This document shows positions 1 through 8,127 of a stretch of DNA of 25,077 bases, in pieces (position 1 is the stretch's first letter; each line of letters begins with the position of its first letter). Below the pieces are notes generated by a model, which did not search any database, was not told the origin of the DNA, and worked only from the letters and a program-made list of their open reading frames with translations. Origin of the DNA: an uncultured Parabacteroides sp. (lineage in GTDB: Bacteria; Bacteroidota; Bacteroidia; Bacteroidales; Tannerellaceae). The position numbers and the translations under genes are program-made. Location: assembly GCA_937890135.1 (NCBI GenBank), contig CALBYC010000179.1:1-25077 (forward strand). The letters are read 5' to 3'.

Positions 1-383
1 CAAGGGATATCCTTATAGAAATAGTCGGCATGAGTCGTTCCTATATTAGGTATATCCTTCCCCGCCTGTGCCCAAGCGGTCGCATAAGTAGAATGGGTAT
101 GGACTACACCCTGTATATGCTCAAAGGCGCGATAAAGGACTAAATGGGTAGGGGTATCGGAAGAAGGGTTCAAGTCGCCTTCCACCACTTCCCCGGTCTC
201 AAGGCTGACCACGACCATGTCTTCAGGTTTCATCGTTTCATAGCTGACACCGCTCGGTTTGATGACAACCAAGCCTTTTTCTCGGTCAATGCCAGACACA
301 TTGCCCCAAGTAAAAATTACCAAACCTTGTTTTACCAAATCCAGGTTGGACAAGTAAACTTTCTTTTTGAGTTCTTCAAGCAT
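1..383 (-). CDS. araD: L-ribulose-5-phosphate 4-epimerase, N-terminal part (cut by window edge)
   Basis: This is the first 127 or so residues of a class II aldolase-type epimerase, which interconverts L-ribulose-5-phosphate and D-xylulose-5-phosphate in L-arabinose breakdown in the cytoplasm. The reading starts MLEELKKKVYLSNLDLVKQG and contains TWGNVSG, IKPSGV, SSDTPTH and HTHSTYATAWAQ. The last of these holds two of the zinc-binding histidines, and GTTHADYF follows. The order and wording of these motifs closely match what I remember of E. coli AraD, whose usual length is about 230 residues, so roughly the last 100 are missing. The start codon is the first ATG after a -7 box and a short palindrome (separate entries). 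The rest of any arabinose operon would lie to the left, outside the window. Related class II aldolases such as SgbE or UlaF are the main alternative. Confidence 0.93.
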   Translation of the reverse strand, partial: MLEELKKKVYLSNLDLVKQGLVIFTWGNVSGIDREKGLVVIKPSGVSYETMKPEDMVVVSLETGEVVEGDLNPSSDTPTHLVLYRAFEHIQGVVHTHSTYATAWAQAGKDIPNIGTTHADYFYKDIP

Positions 384-417
384 ATTAGTTTGTTTTGTTA
401 ACGTTCAAACTTGCCAT

Positions 418-438
418 GAATCTTTTCGTTAAAGATTC
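418..438. repeat. Perfect inverted repeat in the araD leader
   Basis: GAATCTTT at 418-425 and AAAGATTC at 431-438 form an 8-bp perfect inverted repeat around a 5-base spacer. It sits at the expected transcription start of araD, directly after the -7 box. It could be an operator for an arabinose regulator or a 5' stem-loop in the message. Which one is inference. Confidence 0.5.
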
Positions 439-442
439 GCTA

Positions 443-450
443 CAAAAATA
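443..450 (-). promoter_or_regulatory. Putative -7 box of the araD promoter
   Basis: On the minus strand this reads TATTTTTG, an exact fit to the Bacteroides -7 consensus TAnnTTTG. It lies 59 bases upstream of the araD start. I see no good TTTG -33 element 19-21 bases further upstream. The box separates araD from the queG operon, which runs in the same direction. Confidence 0.45.
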
Positions 451-480
451 ATGATTCTAACGGAATATATTCGATAAATA

Positions 481-1473
481 TCATTTTTTTCCAAAAGAAT
501 CGCTCTCTAAATCATTATTCTTTGCATTGTTCTCTTTTTCATCATTTGCTTTCAAACAGTGTATGGTCCGAACCAAACCTTCGTATTTGGCCCGTTTCAC
601 CGCAGAACCGGAGAAGATACGGGCATAGTCTTCCCGGCTAAACTCATTCAAATCATCCCATCTTAATCGCAACAACTCCATCGAAGGCTGGAAGGCCGGC
701 TCCTCGGTTGGAGAGGCAAAACGATTCCAAGGACAAACCAATTGGCAAGTGTCGCACCCGTATAAACGATTTCCTAACGACTTTGCCAACCCTTCAGGTA
801 TGCCCCCTCTGTTCTCTATGGTCAGATAAGAAAGGCAACGGTTGGCATCCAAGCAATAAGGGCGATGCAAGGCTTTGGTAGGACAAGCATCCAAACAGCG
901 AGTACAGGTTCCACAGCGGGATTTAAGCGGCACGTCATAAGCATCCAATTCGAGCGTAGTGACAATCTCGCCTAAAAAAAAGAAAGAACCTCTCCGGGGA
1001 ATGATCAAGTTTGTATTTTTGCCTATCCAACCCAGACCAGCCCTCCAAGCCCAATATCGCTCCAATATGGGGGCAGAATCGGTAAACCCCCTCGCCCCCG
1101 CCCCCTTGGTTTCCGGCATAGCCCCAAGAATCACCTGCCACAATGTATATAGCTTATCTTTCAAGACCCTGTGGTAATCTTTGCCGTAGGCGTAATAGGC
1201 GATGTAAAGCTCTTCAGCAGCTCGTTTTTTCGACGGATAATAGTTGAGGGCCACCGATATGATGCTTTTGGCACCTTCCACCAATTTTTGTGGGTCCAGG
1301 CGCAAATCCCGATGATTAGCCATATAAGACATCCCTGCATGACTGCCCGATTTCAACCATTCATCCAAAAAAACAGCTTCGCTGCTTGCGGCCATAGCCG
1401 GAGCTATCCCACAAGCAGCGAATCCATTCTTCAAAGCCTCCTGTTTGACGTATTCAGCAGTAACAATCGTCAT
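481..1473 (-). CDS. queG: Epoxyqueuosine reductase QueG
   Basis: QueG reduces epoxyqueuosine to queuosine in the wobble position of GUN-anticodon tRNAs, using cobalamin and two [4Fe-4S] clusters in the cytoplasm. The 330-residue protein has the N-terminal cobalamin-binding domain with the conserved DSAPILERYWA around residue 132 (the Asp is the catalytic acid in the family). It then has GLGWIGKN near 147-153 and two ferredoxin-like cysteine sets: CGTCTRCLDACP (Cys187, 190, 193, 197) and YGCDTCQLVCP (Cys240, 243, 247), with Cys213 as the likely remaining ligand. It lacks the long C-terminal HEAT-repeat extension of the B. subtilis type. Its ATG overlaps the stop of the deacetylase gene by four bases (ATGA), so the two are probably translationally coupled. 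Confidence 0.95.
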   Translation of the reverse strand: MTIVTAEYVKQEALKNGFAACGIAPAMAASSEAVFLDEWLKSGSHAGMSYMANHRDLRLDPQKLVEGAKSIISVALNYYPSKKRAAEELYIAYYAYGKDYHRVLKDKLYTLWQVILGAMPETKGAGARGFTDSAPILERYWAWRAGLGWIGKNTNLIIPRRGSFFFLGEIVTTLELDAYDVPLKSRCGTCTRCLDACPTKALHRPYCLDANRCLSYLTIENRGGIPEGLAKSLGNRLYGCDTCQLVCPWNRFASPTEEPAFQPSMELLRLRWDDLNEFSREDYARIFSGSAVKRAKYEGLVRTIHCLKANDEKENNAKNNDLESDSFGKK

Positions 1474-2084
1474 CCTTCCAACAATTTGAATTGATACCCC
1501 TGTTCTTTCAACCAGGCGATAGCGCGCGGCATCGCCCAGCGCATATTTTTTTCCGCCTTCAAGGAATCGTGAAATACAATGATAGAACCATTTCGGACGT
1601 ATCGTTTCACATTGTCCAACACCCTCTCTGGCGATAAAGATGCATTATAATCCCTCGTAACCACATCCCACATGACTATCTTGTATTTTCCCCTCAAACG
1701 AAACAGCTGCGGGATGCGCATATGTCCATGCGGCGGCCTGAACAGCTTTCCAGGAATATAGTCAGCAGCTTTTTGCACATTCGCCAAATAGTTCCGCGTC
1801 AAATAACGGATACCTTGGATGTGATTAAACGTATGGTTACCGACGCGATGTCCCCGTTCAACAACCATCCGGTAAACATCCGGATGCTTCCTGACATTAT
1901 CCCCCACCATAAAAAAAGTAGCTTTCACACCGTTTTGATCCAGCACATCCAAAACCCAAGGGGTAACCTCGGGGATCGGGCCGTCGTCAAATGTGAGATA
2001 TACACATTTCTCATCCGCCGGAATCCTCCAGGTTGCCCCCGGGAACAAGACCTTGTAAAACCAAGGCGGTTGCTCTATGAACAT
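1470..2084 (-). CDS. Polysaccharide deacetylase family protein (NodB domain)
   Basis: This is a 204-residue protein consisting almost only of a NodB-homology (carbohydrate esterase 4) domain. All signature motifs are visible: TFDDGP at 31-36 (catalytic base and metal Asp), HTFNH at 84-88 (two metal histidines), RPPHG at 116-120, WDVVTRDY near 149-156, and IIVFHDS near the C-terminus with the catalytic His. The family removes N- or O-acetyl groups from amino-sugar polymers such as peptidoglycan or chitin-like glycans. There is no obvious signal peptide, although the N-terminus is short and hydrophobic in parts, so the compartment is unclear. It starts two bases after the stop of the glycosyltransferase gene and overlaps queG. 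The natural substrate cannot be read from the sequence. Confidence 0.92.
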   Translation of the reverse strand: MFIEQPPWFYKVLFPGATWRIPADEKCVYLTFDDGPIPEVTPWVLDVLDQNGVKATFFMVGDNVRKHPDVYRMVVERGHRVGNHTFNHIQGIRYLTRNYLANVQKAADYIPGKLFRPPHGHMRIPQLFRLRGKYKIVMWDVVTRDYNASLSPERVLDNVKRYVRNGSIIVFHDSLKAEKNMRWAMPRAIAWLKEQGYQFKLLEG

Positions 2085-2086
2085 AA

Positions 2087-5000
2087 TTACTCTTTTTGCA
2101 AAGATGAAAAGGCTATCTTATAACTATCAAACTCTTCCTGATATGCGGCGGACAATTCGGGATCGTTCTCCTTGGCAACTCGCAAAATCTGCTGCATCGT
2201 ATACAAATCCGTGCTGATATCATCCATTACAGAAGCGAACTGTTGAGGGGTCAGCCGGAAATACCAATTCAAATTCCGCATCATATTTTCAGCAATTACA
2301 GCAAAGACCTTATGCCCTTTCTCTTTCGCCCCCAGACGATAATAGGACTCGCCTATGGAAAGAGCGCTGTAATCCATCGGGACATTTTCAGGTGGTAATA
2401 CTTCCATGCATTTGTCCAACACCTGCAAAGCCTGCTCATTCTTGCCTTCCTGTAATAAAACAGCCGCCAATTTGCCGAACAAAACCATGCGGTAACTTTT
2501 GCACATACGCACGACGTTTTCATCCAGATAAATGCCCGGAGTATTCACACCTCCCCATCTGAACTTATTCATCACATTGTCGAACATTTTTTCGGCATTG
2601 ACAGAATAAACCGTTTCTTTCACTCTCATCGGCACTATTTGGTATGCCATGCCCGTCTGCTGGAAATAAGGGTCCAATTTGACAAATTGATCCGGGCTGA
2701 CCGTTATAGCGAAATACATTGGACGTTCCCAGTTGTTCGTCTGCAACATGTCCAGGATTATCAGTTCCTGTTTGCCCAAGGCATCTTTGCCGTTCAAGTC
2801 AATTGTCATATCCTGCACATACGGCAATGCCGCATTTTTCAACGCCTCGCTCCGGACAATGGCAGCTGAGTCCACTTTATACAACAGCTTCTTGGAAGGG
2901 ACATAGTCAAACGATTGGCTAATTCCCGGTATCTTCTTGAACTTCGGATCATCACTTCTGACAAAATCCAAAGCCGTCTTCAAATCTACCGGATTCTCAG
3001 TCACAGGGAATATGTAGGCGAAGTCACGCGTTCCCTGGACATAATCCGCATGATTCCAAGAAATAGGCAAAGGCTTAGAGTCATACGCCTGCTTCTTCAT
3101 CTGATCGATATACCAGTCCGTTTGCAAATAACTGGTATTACAAACTCGTACATCCGTACGAATGCCTTCCACTTCTTGCGCATACCATAACGGGAAAGTA
3201 TCGTTATCCCCATTGGTGAAAATAACAGCATTCGGTTCGCATGACTCCAAATAATTGGCTCCAAAGTCACGGCAGACATAACGATTGGAACGGTCATGGT
3301 CATCCCAGTTCTGTCCAGCCATCTGCAGAGGGACGAGAAGAGCGGCAAGGGAAGAAACAATCGCAGCAGCGACCGAAGGCAATTTAGCATATTTTTCCAA
3401 CAGCTTCACCAAAGCAGCTACTCCAAAGCCAATCCAGATGCAGAACGCATAGAAAGAACCGGCATATGCATAATCCCGTTCGCGAGGCTGGTACGGAGTC
3501 TGGTTCAAATACAGCACGATAGCAATCCCTGTCATAAAAAACAAGAAGAATGTAATCCAAAATCCTTGCAGCCCTTTCTTTCCTCCATATACTTGGAACA
3601 GCAGACCCAAGATGCCCAACAATAGAGGCAGCATATAATAGACATTATGCCCCTTATTGTCGATGATGTCTCCGGGCTGGTCGTCTTGCGGGCCGACCAA
3701 CGCCTCATCTATGAACTTGATTCCTGTAATCCAGTTGCCGTGAGATACTTCCCCATGGCCCTGTATATCATTTTGGCGACCGGAAAAGTTCCACATGAAA
3801 TAACGCCAATACATGAAATTCAACTGATAAGCGATAAAGAACTTTATATTCTCGCCAAAGGTGGGTTTCATCACCGTTGCCATTTCCCCGCAGCGGTTGA
3901 ACTTGACCGGTTCTCCCTTGATATTCGCCCATTCCTTATAAGCCTGTATATGGCGGGCGTCCGAGCTATACATGCGTGGGAACAGCATATTCAGCTCATC
4001 GACATATTCATAATCTACGTCATGGCGGGAAACATAATACCGGTCCTTCTCACTCGGGTCTTTTTTATCTATACGCGTCCAGACCGGAGCACCGTCTTTT
4101 GTCACAGCCACACAACTCCCTCCCTCATTGGTGCGTTTCACCTCCGACACGTATGTCTGTCCGTATAGCAATGGAGTCTTTCCGTACTGCTCACGTGCCA
4201 AATAAGTACGCAATTTAAAAATATCACTCGGCGCATTTTGGTTCATTGGAGTATCAGCCGTTGCTCGAACCAGTGTCAAGGCATAGGATGAATAACCTAT
4301 GACAACAACCATCAAACTGAGCAATATCGTATTCAGCACCTTCACATTCAGTTTCTTGGACATGAAAAGGTAGATTGCCAAGGCCACACTCAATACAACC
4401 GCAATGACATATCCACTTCCTATAAATGGGATGCCTATCAAAATCACCGACAGCAAGAAAGACACCTTCAGGCGAATGGGATGGATGTCATCCCGCGTTG
4501 TTTCCCAAATAGCCCATATCAAAGATGCCGCCAACACGATGACATACACATACACGCCGGTATTATAAGGCATATGCAAGACATTGACGAATAGCAGTTC
4601 AAAATATCCACATATCTCAACCAATCCTTGGACTACACCAAACATCATCAAGCCTACTATGGCAAAAGAGACTAACAAGGCCAAAATCATTCCTTTCGTT
4701 GTCGGGTTCGGGAACTTTTTGTAATAATAGACCAAAACCATCGCCGGTATACACAACAAATTCAACAAGTGTACACCGATGCTCAACCCCGTCAAATAAG
4801 CGATTAACACGATCCAACGGTCCGCATGCGGTTTATCCGCCACTTCTTCCCATTTCAAAATCAGCCAGAACACCAAGGCAGTGAACAAGGAAGAGTAAGC
4901 GTAAACCTCGCCTTCCACCGCACTGAACCAAAAGGTATCACTGAAAGTATAGGCCAAAGCACCAACGGCACCAGCCCCCATAATGGTAATCAACTGTGCC

Positions 5001-5341
5001 ATGCTTACTTCCCTGCCTTCTTCCACGATAATCTTACGGGCCAAATGCGTAATGGTCCAGAAGAGAAACAAAATCGTTAATCCGCTAAAGATAGCAGACA
5101 TCGAATTGACCATTTTTGCGACCATTGCCGGGTCTGACACCAGCTGTGTAAACAAATTAGCCGTCAACATGAAAAAAGGTGCTCCAGGCGGATGCCCCAC
5201 TTCCAACTTGTACGCTGAGGAAATAAACTCACCGCAGTCCCAAAAACTGACAGTAGGTTCGATTGTCATCAAATAAACGGTGGAAGCGATTATGCAGATA
5301 ATCCATCCCAACACGTTGTTTACCAATTTATACGTTTTCAT
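2087..5341 (-). CDS. DUF2723 family (family 117) membrane glycosyltransferase with C-terminal repeat region
   Basis: This is a large polytopic membrane protein typical of Bacteroidota and annotated as DUF2723 or glycosyltransferase family 117. It resembles GT-C enzymes that use lipid-linked sugars, such as protein O-mannosyltransferases. Near the N-terminus, after the first membrane segment, is the motif EPTVSFWDCGEF, whose acidic residues fit the catalytic loop of GT-C enzymes, followed by HPPGAPF. About ten hydrophobic segments fill the first half. The second half is soluble, with a TPR-like stretch near residues 960-1060. The first ATG is at 5374 (1095 residues). I prefer the ATG at 5341 (MKTYKLVNNVLGW, 1084 residues), because the -7 box at 5385-5392 would leave only a few leader bases before the first ATG. 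It heads the operon with the deacetylase and queG. The acceptor (protein or glycan) is unknown. Confidence 0.85.
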   Translation of the reverse strand: MKTYKLVNNVLGWIICIIASTVYLMTIEPTVSFWDCGEFISSAYKLEVGHPPGAPFFMLTANLFTQLVSDPAMVAKMVNSMSAIFSGLTILFLFWTITHLARKIIVEEGREVSMAQLITIMGAGAVGALAYTFSDTFWFSAVEGEVYAYSSLFTALVFWLILKWEEVADKPHADRWIVLIAYLTGLSIGVHLLNLLCIPAMVLVYYYKKFPNPTTKGMILALLVSFAIVGLMMFGVVQGLVEICGYFELLFVNVLHMPYNTGVYVYVIVLAASLIWAIWETTRDDIHPIRLKVSFLLSVILIGIPFIGSGYVIAVVLSVALAIYLFMSKKLNVKVLNTILLSLMVVVIGYSSYALTLVRATADTPMNQNAPSDIFKLRTYLAREQYGKTPLLYGQTYVSEVKRTNEGGSCVAVTKDGAPVWTRIDKKDPSEKDRYYVSRHDVDYEYVDELNMLFPRMYSSDARHIQAYKEWANIKGEPVKFNRCGEMATVMKPTFGENIKFFIAYQLNFMYWRYFMWNFSGRQNDIQGHGEVSHGNWITGIKFIDEALVGPQDDQPGDIIDNKGHNVYYMLPLLLGILGLLFQVYGGKKGLQGFWITFFLFFMTGIAIVLYLNQTPYQPRERDYAYAGSFYAFCIWIGFGVAALVKLLEKYAKLPSVAAAIVSSLAALLVPLQMAGQNWDDHDRSNRYVCRDFGANYLESCEPNAVIFTNGDNDTFPLWYAQEVEGIRTDVRVCNTSYLQTDWYIDQMKKQAYDSKPLPISWNHADYVQGTRDFAYIFPVTENPVDLKTALDFVRSDDPKFKKIPGISQSFDYVPSKKLLYKVDSAAIVRSEALKNAALPYVQDMTIDLNGKDALGKQELIILDMLQTNNWERPMYFAITVSPDQFVKLDPYFQQTGMAYQIVPMRVKETVYSVNAEKMFDNVMNKFRWGGVNTPGIYLDENVVRMCKSYRMVLFGKLAAVLLQEGKNEQALQVLDKCMEVLPPENVPMDYSALSIGESYYRLGAKEKGHKVFAVIAENMMRNLNWYFRLTPQQFASVMDDISTDLYTMQQILRVAKENDPELSAAYQEEFDSYKIAFSSLQKE

Positions 5342-5384
5342 ACGTTGTATAAAATAACAATTTATATTATCCATTTAGAAAATG

Positions 5385-5392
5385 CAAAGTTA
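5385..5392 (-). promoter_or_regulatory. Putative -7 box for the glycosyltransferase-deacetylase-queG operon
   Basis: The minus strand reads TAACTTTG, an exact match to TAnnTTTG. Transcription would begin close to 5378-5380. That leaves about 5 bases before the ATG at 5374 and about 38 bases before the ATG at 5341. No clear -33 TTTG was seen. Confidence 0.45.
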
Positions 5393-5461
5393 TACATTTA
5401 CATTGATAATCTAACGTTTCCATCGCTTATAAATTATTAATTGCACGGAATCGCTTCTTCC

Positions 5462-5565
5462 ATTCGATGGATGCCGACCAGAATGTTTCATATTACGATA
5501 TACAAGCAAGCACTTTCAAGAGATTAAGGAGATTCTACCATTTTTATCTGCCAAGTCCATCGAAT
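5462..5565. repeat. Long-spaced inverted repeat in the divergent intergenic region
   Basis: ATTCGATGGA at 5462-5471 and its exact reverse complement TCCATCGAAT at 5556-5565 lie 84 bases apart between the glycosyltransferase and AraC-family genes. The first copy is itself part of a small palindrome, TCCAT-TCG-ATGGA (5459-5471). A further CCATCG core occurs at 5420-5425. Such spacing would suit a dimeric or looping AraC-type regulator. The regulatory role is inference. Confidence 0.4.
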
Positions 5566-5612
5566 ATACCTATAATTTATCTATTTTTATACCCAAATTA
5601 AAGAAGTCGCCA

Positions 5613-6512
5613 ATGCATATCAGGATAGAAAACATCGACCAATTCAATCATTACTTTCATCAACCCACCCACCATCCACAAGTAAGTGTGGCACGTCTGC
5701 AGGATGCAGACCTTTCACTTTTCAAGCCGACCGATTTTGGCATGTATTGCGTAGTGCTGATGGAAGTTGATTTCGGGGAGCTGGTATTACGTGACACATG
5801 CATCCGTTACCGAGGCGGGACCATGTTCACCATGAAACCGGGCGATGTGGCATCCGTGAACTTAGCCCCCCATGTCAAGCCCCATGGATGGATGCTCGCC
5901 TTCCGGCCGGAACAACTAAATGGCACAGGATTGGGGAGAGACTTCTATCTGTTTAATTTCTTCGACTACAAAGTCGCAGAAGCTTTGAACCTGCACGATA
6001 CAGAGCGCAAAGCCATCATCAATTGCTTCCACAACATTCATACCGAGCTGCAGACACCAGATGATGAATTCACCAGCCACATGTTACGTCTGGGCATTGC
6101 GCAAATGCTCACATTCTGCCGGCGGTTTTACGACCGCCAATTCAACGCCCAGGAAATGCACTCCTCCGACTTTGTGAAGCGGTTCAACCGAATGGTTGAC
6201 GAGTATTTATCAAACGATGCAGAAAGGCTTCGCAGCATGGGACCCCCATCTGTCGCTTGGTGCGCAAAACAATTCCATTTAACCCCCAGCTATTTCGGAG
6301 GTATAGTCAGGCGAGAAATGAATATCACGCCACAAGCCTTTCTTCAGGACAAACTGATTGAAAAAGCAAAATCGCTATTGATGGACGAATCGCTCACAAT
6401 CAACGATATTGCAACTCGCCTCGGATTCACTTACCCCAACCACTTCGCCCGCCTGTTCCGGCAAAAAGTGGGTCAATCCCCAAGCTTGTTCCGACAACAA
6501 TTGATAAAATAG
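5613..6512 (+). CDS. AraC-family transcriptional regulator
   Basis: This is a 299-residue protein. The N-terminal part (about 1-170) fits a cupin-like sensing domain, with the segment GGTMFTMKPGDVASVNLAP typical of this fold. The C-terminal 100 residues carry two helix-turn-helix motifs: SVAWCAKQFHLTPSYFGGIVRR, and LTINDIATRLGFTYPNHFARLFRQKVGQSPSLFR. The second is the classic AraC signature, including GF.....F.R.F....G.SP..FR. It is transcribed divergently from the DUF2723 operon, with 238 bases of intergenic DNA between them that hold an inverted repeat. The effector and targets cannot be read from the sequence. Its own promoter and the divergent operon are the first candidates. It has no transmembrane segment, so it is not a hybrid two-component protein. 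Confidence 0.93.
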   Translation: MHIRIENIDQFNHYFHQPTHHPQVSVARLQDADLSLFKPTDFGMYCVVLMEVDFGELVLRDTCIRYRGGTMFTMKPGDVASVNLAPHVKPHGWMLAFRPEQLNGTGLGRDFYLFNFFDYKVAEALNLHDTERKAIINCFHNIHTELQTPDDEFTSHMLRLGIAQMLTFCRRFYDRQFNAQEMHSSDFVKRFNRMVDEYLSNDAERLRSMGPPSVAWCAKQFHLTPSYFGGIVRREMNITPQAFLQDKLIEKAKSLLMDESLTINDIATRLGFTYPNHFARLFRQKVGQSPSLFRQQLIK

Positions 6513-6522
6513 CGGTAGCTAT
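6509..6522. terminator. Weak stem-loop between convergent genes
   Basis: ATAGC and GCTAT pair around the loop GGTA, spanning the stop codon of the AraC-family gene, and are followed by an AT-rich stretch. The stem is only 5 bp and has no clean U-tract, so a termination role in this 21-base convergent gap is only possible. Confidence 0.2.
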
Positions 6523-6533
6523 CATATATTTAT

Positions 6534-8072
6534 TTACACACCCCAGCTCTCTCTATCCAAATTGCGATAGTGGATAGCTTCCGCGATATGACAAGGCTCA
6601 ATGCTATCCGAACCAGCCAAATCCGCAACGGTTCGGGATACCTTTAATATCCGGTCATAAGCCCTGGCAGAAAGATTCAATTTCGTCATTGCTTTCTTCA
6701 AAATTTCCAACCCACGGGAATCAGGGATAGCATATTGATGCAACAAACGGCTGTTCATCTGAGCATTGCAATAGATTCCCGGGTAAGCTTCAAAACGTTT
6801 GGCTTGAGTCGCCCTTGCAGCAACTACCCGCTCTCGTATTTTCGAACTAGGCTCAGCTTCCGTTCTTTCCGATATTTTCTCGAACGGGACCGGCACGATT
6901 TCTATCTGAATGTCTATACGATCCAAAAGTGGTCCAGATATCTTATTCATGTATTTCTGCACTGCCCCCGGAGAGCAAACACATTGTTTAGTGGGATGGT
7001 TGTAATATCCGCAAGGGCAAGGATTCATGGAAGCAACCAACATAAAACCAGCCGGGTATTCCACAGTAAAGCGGGCACGAGAAATGGTAATCAGCCTATC
7101 CTCCAACGGCTGGCGCATCACTTCCAGGACATTCCGGTTAAATTCAGGCAATTCGTCTAAGAATAAAATACCATTATGAGCCAAACTGATTTCGCCAGGC
7201 TGGGGATAAGATCCTCCTCCCACCATCGCCACGTCGGAAATCGTATGATGCGGCGAACGGAACGGCCGCTGTGTCATCAATGAAGTTTCATTCCCCATTT
7301 TGCCGGCAACCGAATGAATCTTGGTGGTTTCCAATGATTCATGCAAGGTAAAAGGGGGAAGGATGCTGGGCAAACGCTTCGCCAACATAGACTTTCCACT
7401 TCCAGGAGGACCTATCATGATGATATTATGCCCGCCAGCAGCTGCGACTTCCAAGGCTCTTTTTACATTCTCCTGCCCCCTCACCTCTGAAAAGTCAAAT
7501 TCAAATTGCTGTTGTTTGGCATAAAATTCTTCTCGCGTATTCACTACCGTCTGCTCCAAATCCCTCTCGCCATTCATAAAATCAATTACTTCTTTAATGG
7601 AACTCACTCCATATACCTCCAAGTTATTGACGACAGCAGCTTCTCGGGCATTTTGTTTAGGGAGAATGAAACCTTTAAAACCCTCTTCCCTTGCTTTTAT
7701 AGCAATAGGCAAAACACCTTTCACAGGATTCAAAGTCCCGTCCAAAGACAATTCACCCATTAACATATATTGTTCCAACTTGTCAGCTCTTATCTGTTCC
7801 GTACCAGCCAATATCCCAATTGCAAGGGGCAAATCATAGGCCGAACCCTCTTTTCGGATATTGGCTGGCGCCATATTAATCACAATCCTACTACGAGGTA
7901 TTTTGAAGTTGAACTTTTGCAAAGCGGATAAAATACGTTCATGGCTTTCACGCACGGCTACATCGGGTAACCCTACCAGAAAAAATTGGATTCCCTTACT
8001 ACAATTCACCTCTATCGTGATAATGGTAGCAGATATGCCCTGCAAAGCCGCAGCAAATGTCTTGACCAACAT
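6534..8072 (-). CDS. YifB family Mg chelatase-like AAA ATPase
   Basis: This cytoplasmic AAA+ protein is related to magnesium chelatase subunit I and to ComM/YifB, which in some bacteria helps branch migration during natural transformation. The N-terminal 170 residues are a Lon-protease-like (S5-fold) domain. Then come the Walker A GPPGSGKSML (about 221-230), Walker B ILFLDELPEF (about 302-311) and a cysteine-rich insert CPCGYYNHPTKQCVC. A C-terminal Mg-chelatase lid follows, with LSARAYDRILKVSRTVADL. An upstream ATG at 8105 would add MYFLYLLKNLT, but the family begins MLVKTFAAA, so I place the start at 8072 (512 residues). It is convergent with the AraC-family gene. Its function in Bacteroidota is not established. 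Confidence 0.92.
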   Translation of the reverse strand: MLVKTFAAALQGISATIITIEVNCSKGIQFFLVGLPDVAVRESHERILSALQKFNFKIPRSRIVINMAPANIRKEGSAYDLPLAIGILAGTEQIRADKLEQYMLMGELSLDGTLNPVKGVLPIAIKAREEGFKGFILPKQNAREAAVVNNLEVYGVSSIKEVIDFMNGERDLEQTVVNTREEFYAKQQQFEFDFSEVRGQENVKRALEVAAAGGHNIIMIGPPGSGKSMLAKRLPSILPPFTLHESLETTKIHSVAGKMGNETSLMTQRPFRSPHHTISDVAMVGGGSYPQPGEISLAHNGILFLDELPEFNRNVLEVMRQPLEDRLITISRARFTVEYPAGFMLVASMNPCPCGYYNHPTKQCVCSPGAVQKYMNKISGPLLDRIDIQIEIVPVPFEKISERTEAEPSSKIRERVVAARATQAKRFEAYPGIYCNAQMNSRLLHQYAIPDSRGLEILKKAMTKLNLSARAYDRILKVSRTVADLAGSDSIEPCHIAEAIHYRNLDRESWGV

Positions 8073-8127
8073 AGTTAAGTTTTTTAATAAATAAAGGAAA
8101 TACACCTGAAGATTTATTCCACAGGTC

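Noticed and set aside
144..401. Plus-strand 85-codon frame over the araD start
   Set aside because: It overlaps a clearly recognised gene on the other strand and resembles no known family.
8106..8127. Terminator between the DUF4369 lipoprotein and the YifB gene
   Set aside because: ACCTG/CAGGT is a 5-bp stem with a 13-base loop and no proper U-tract.
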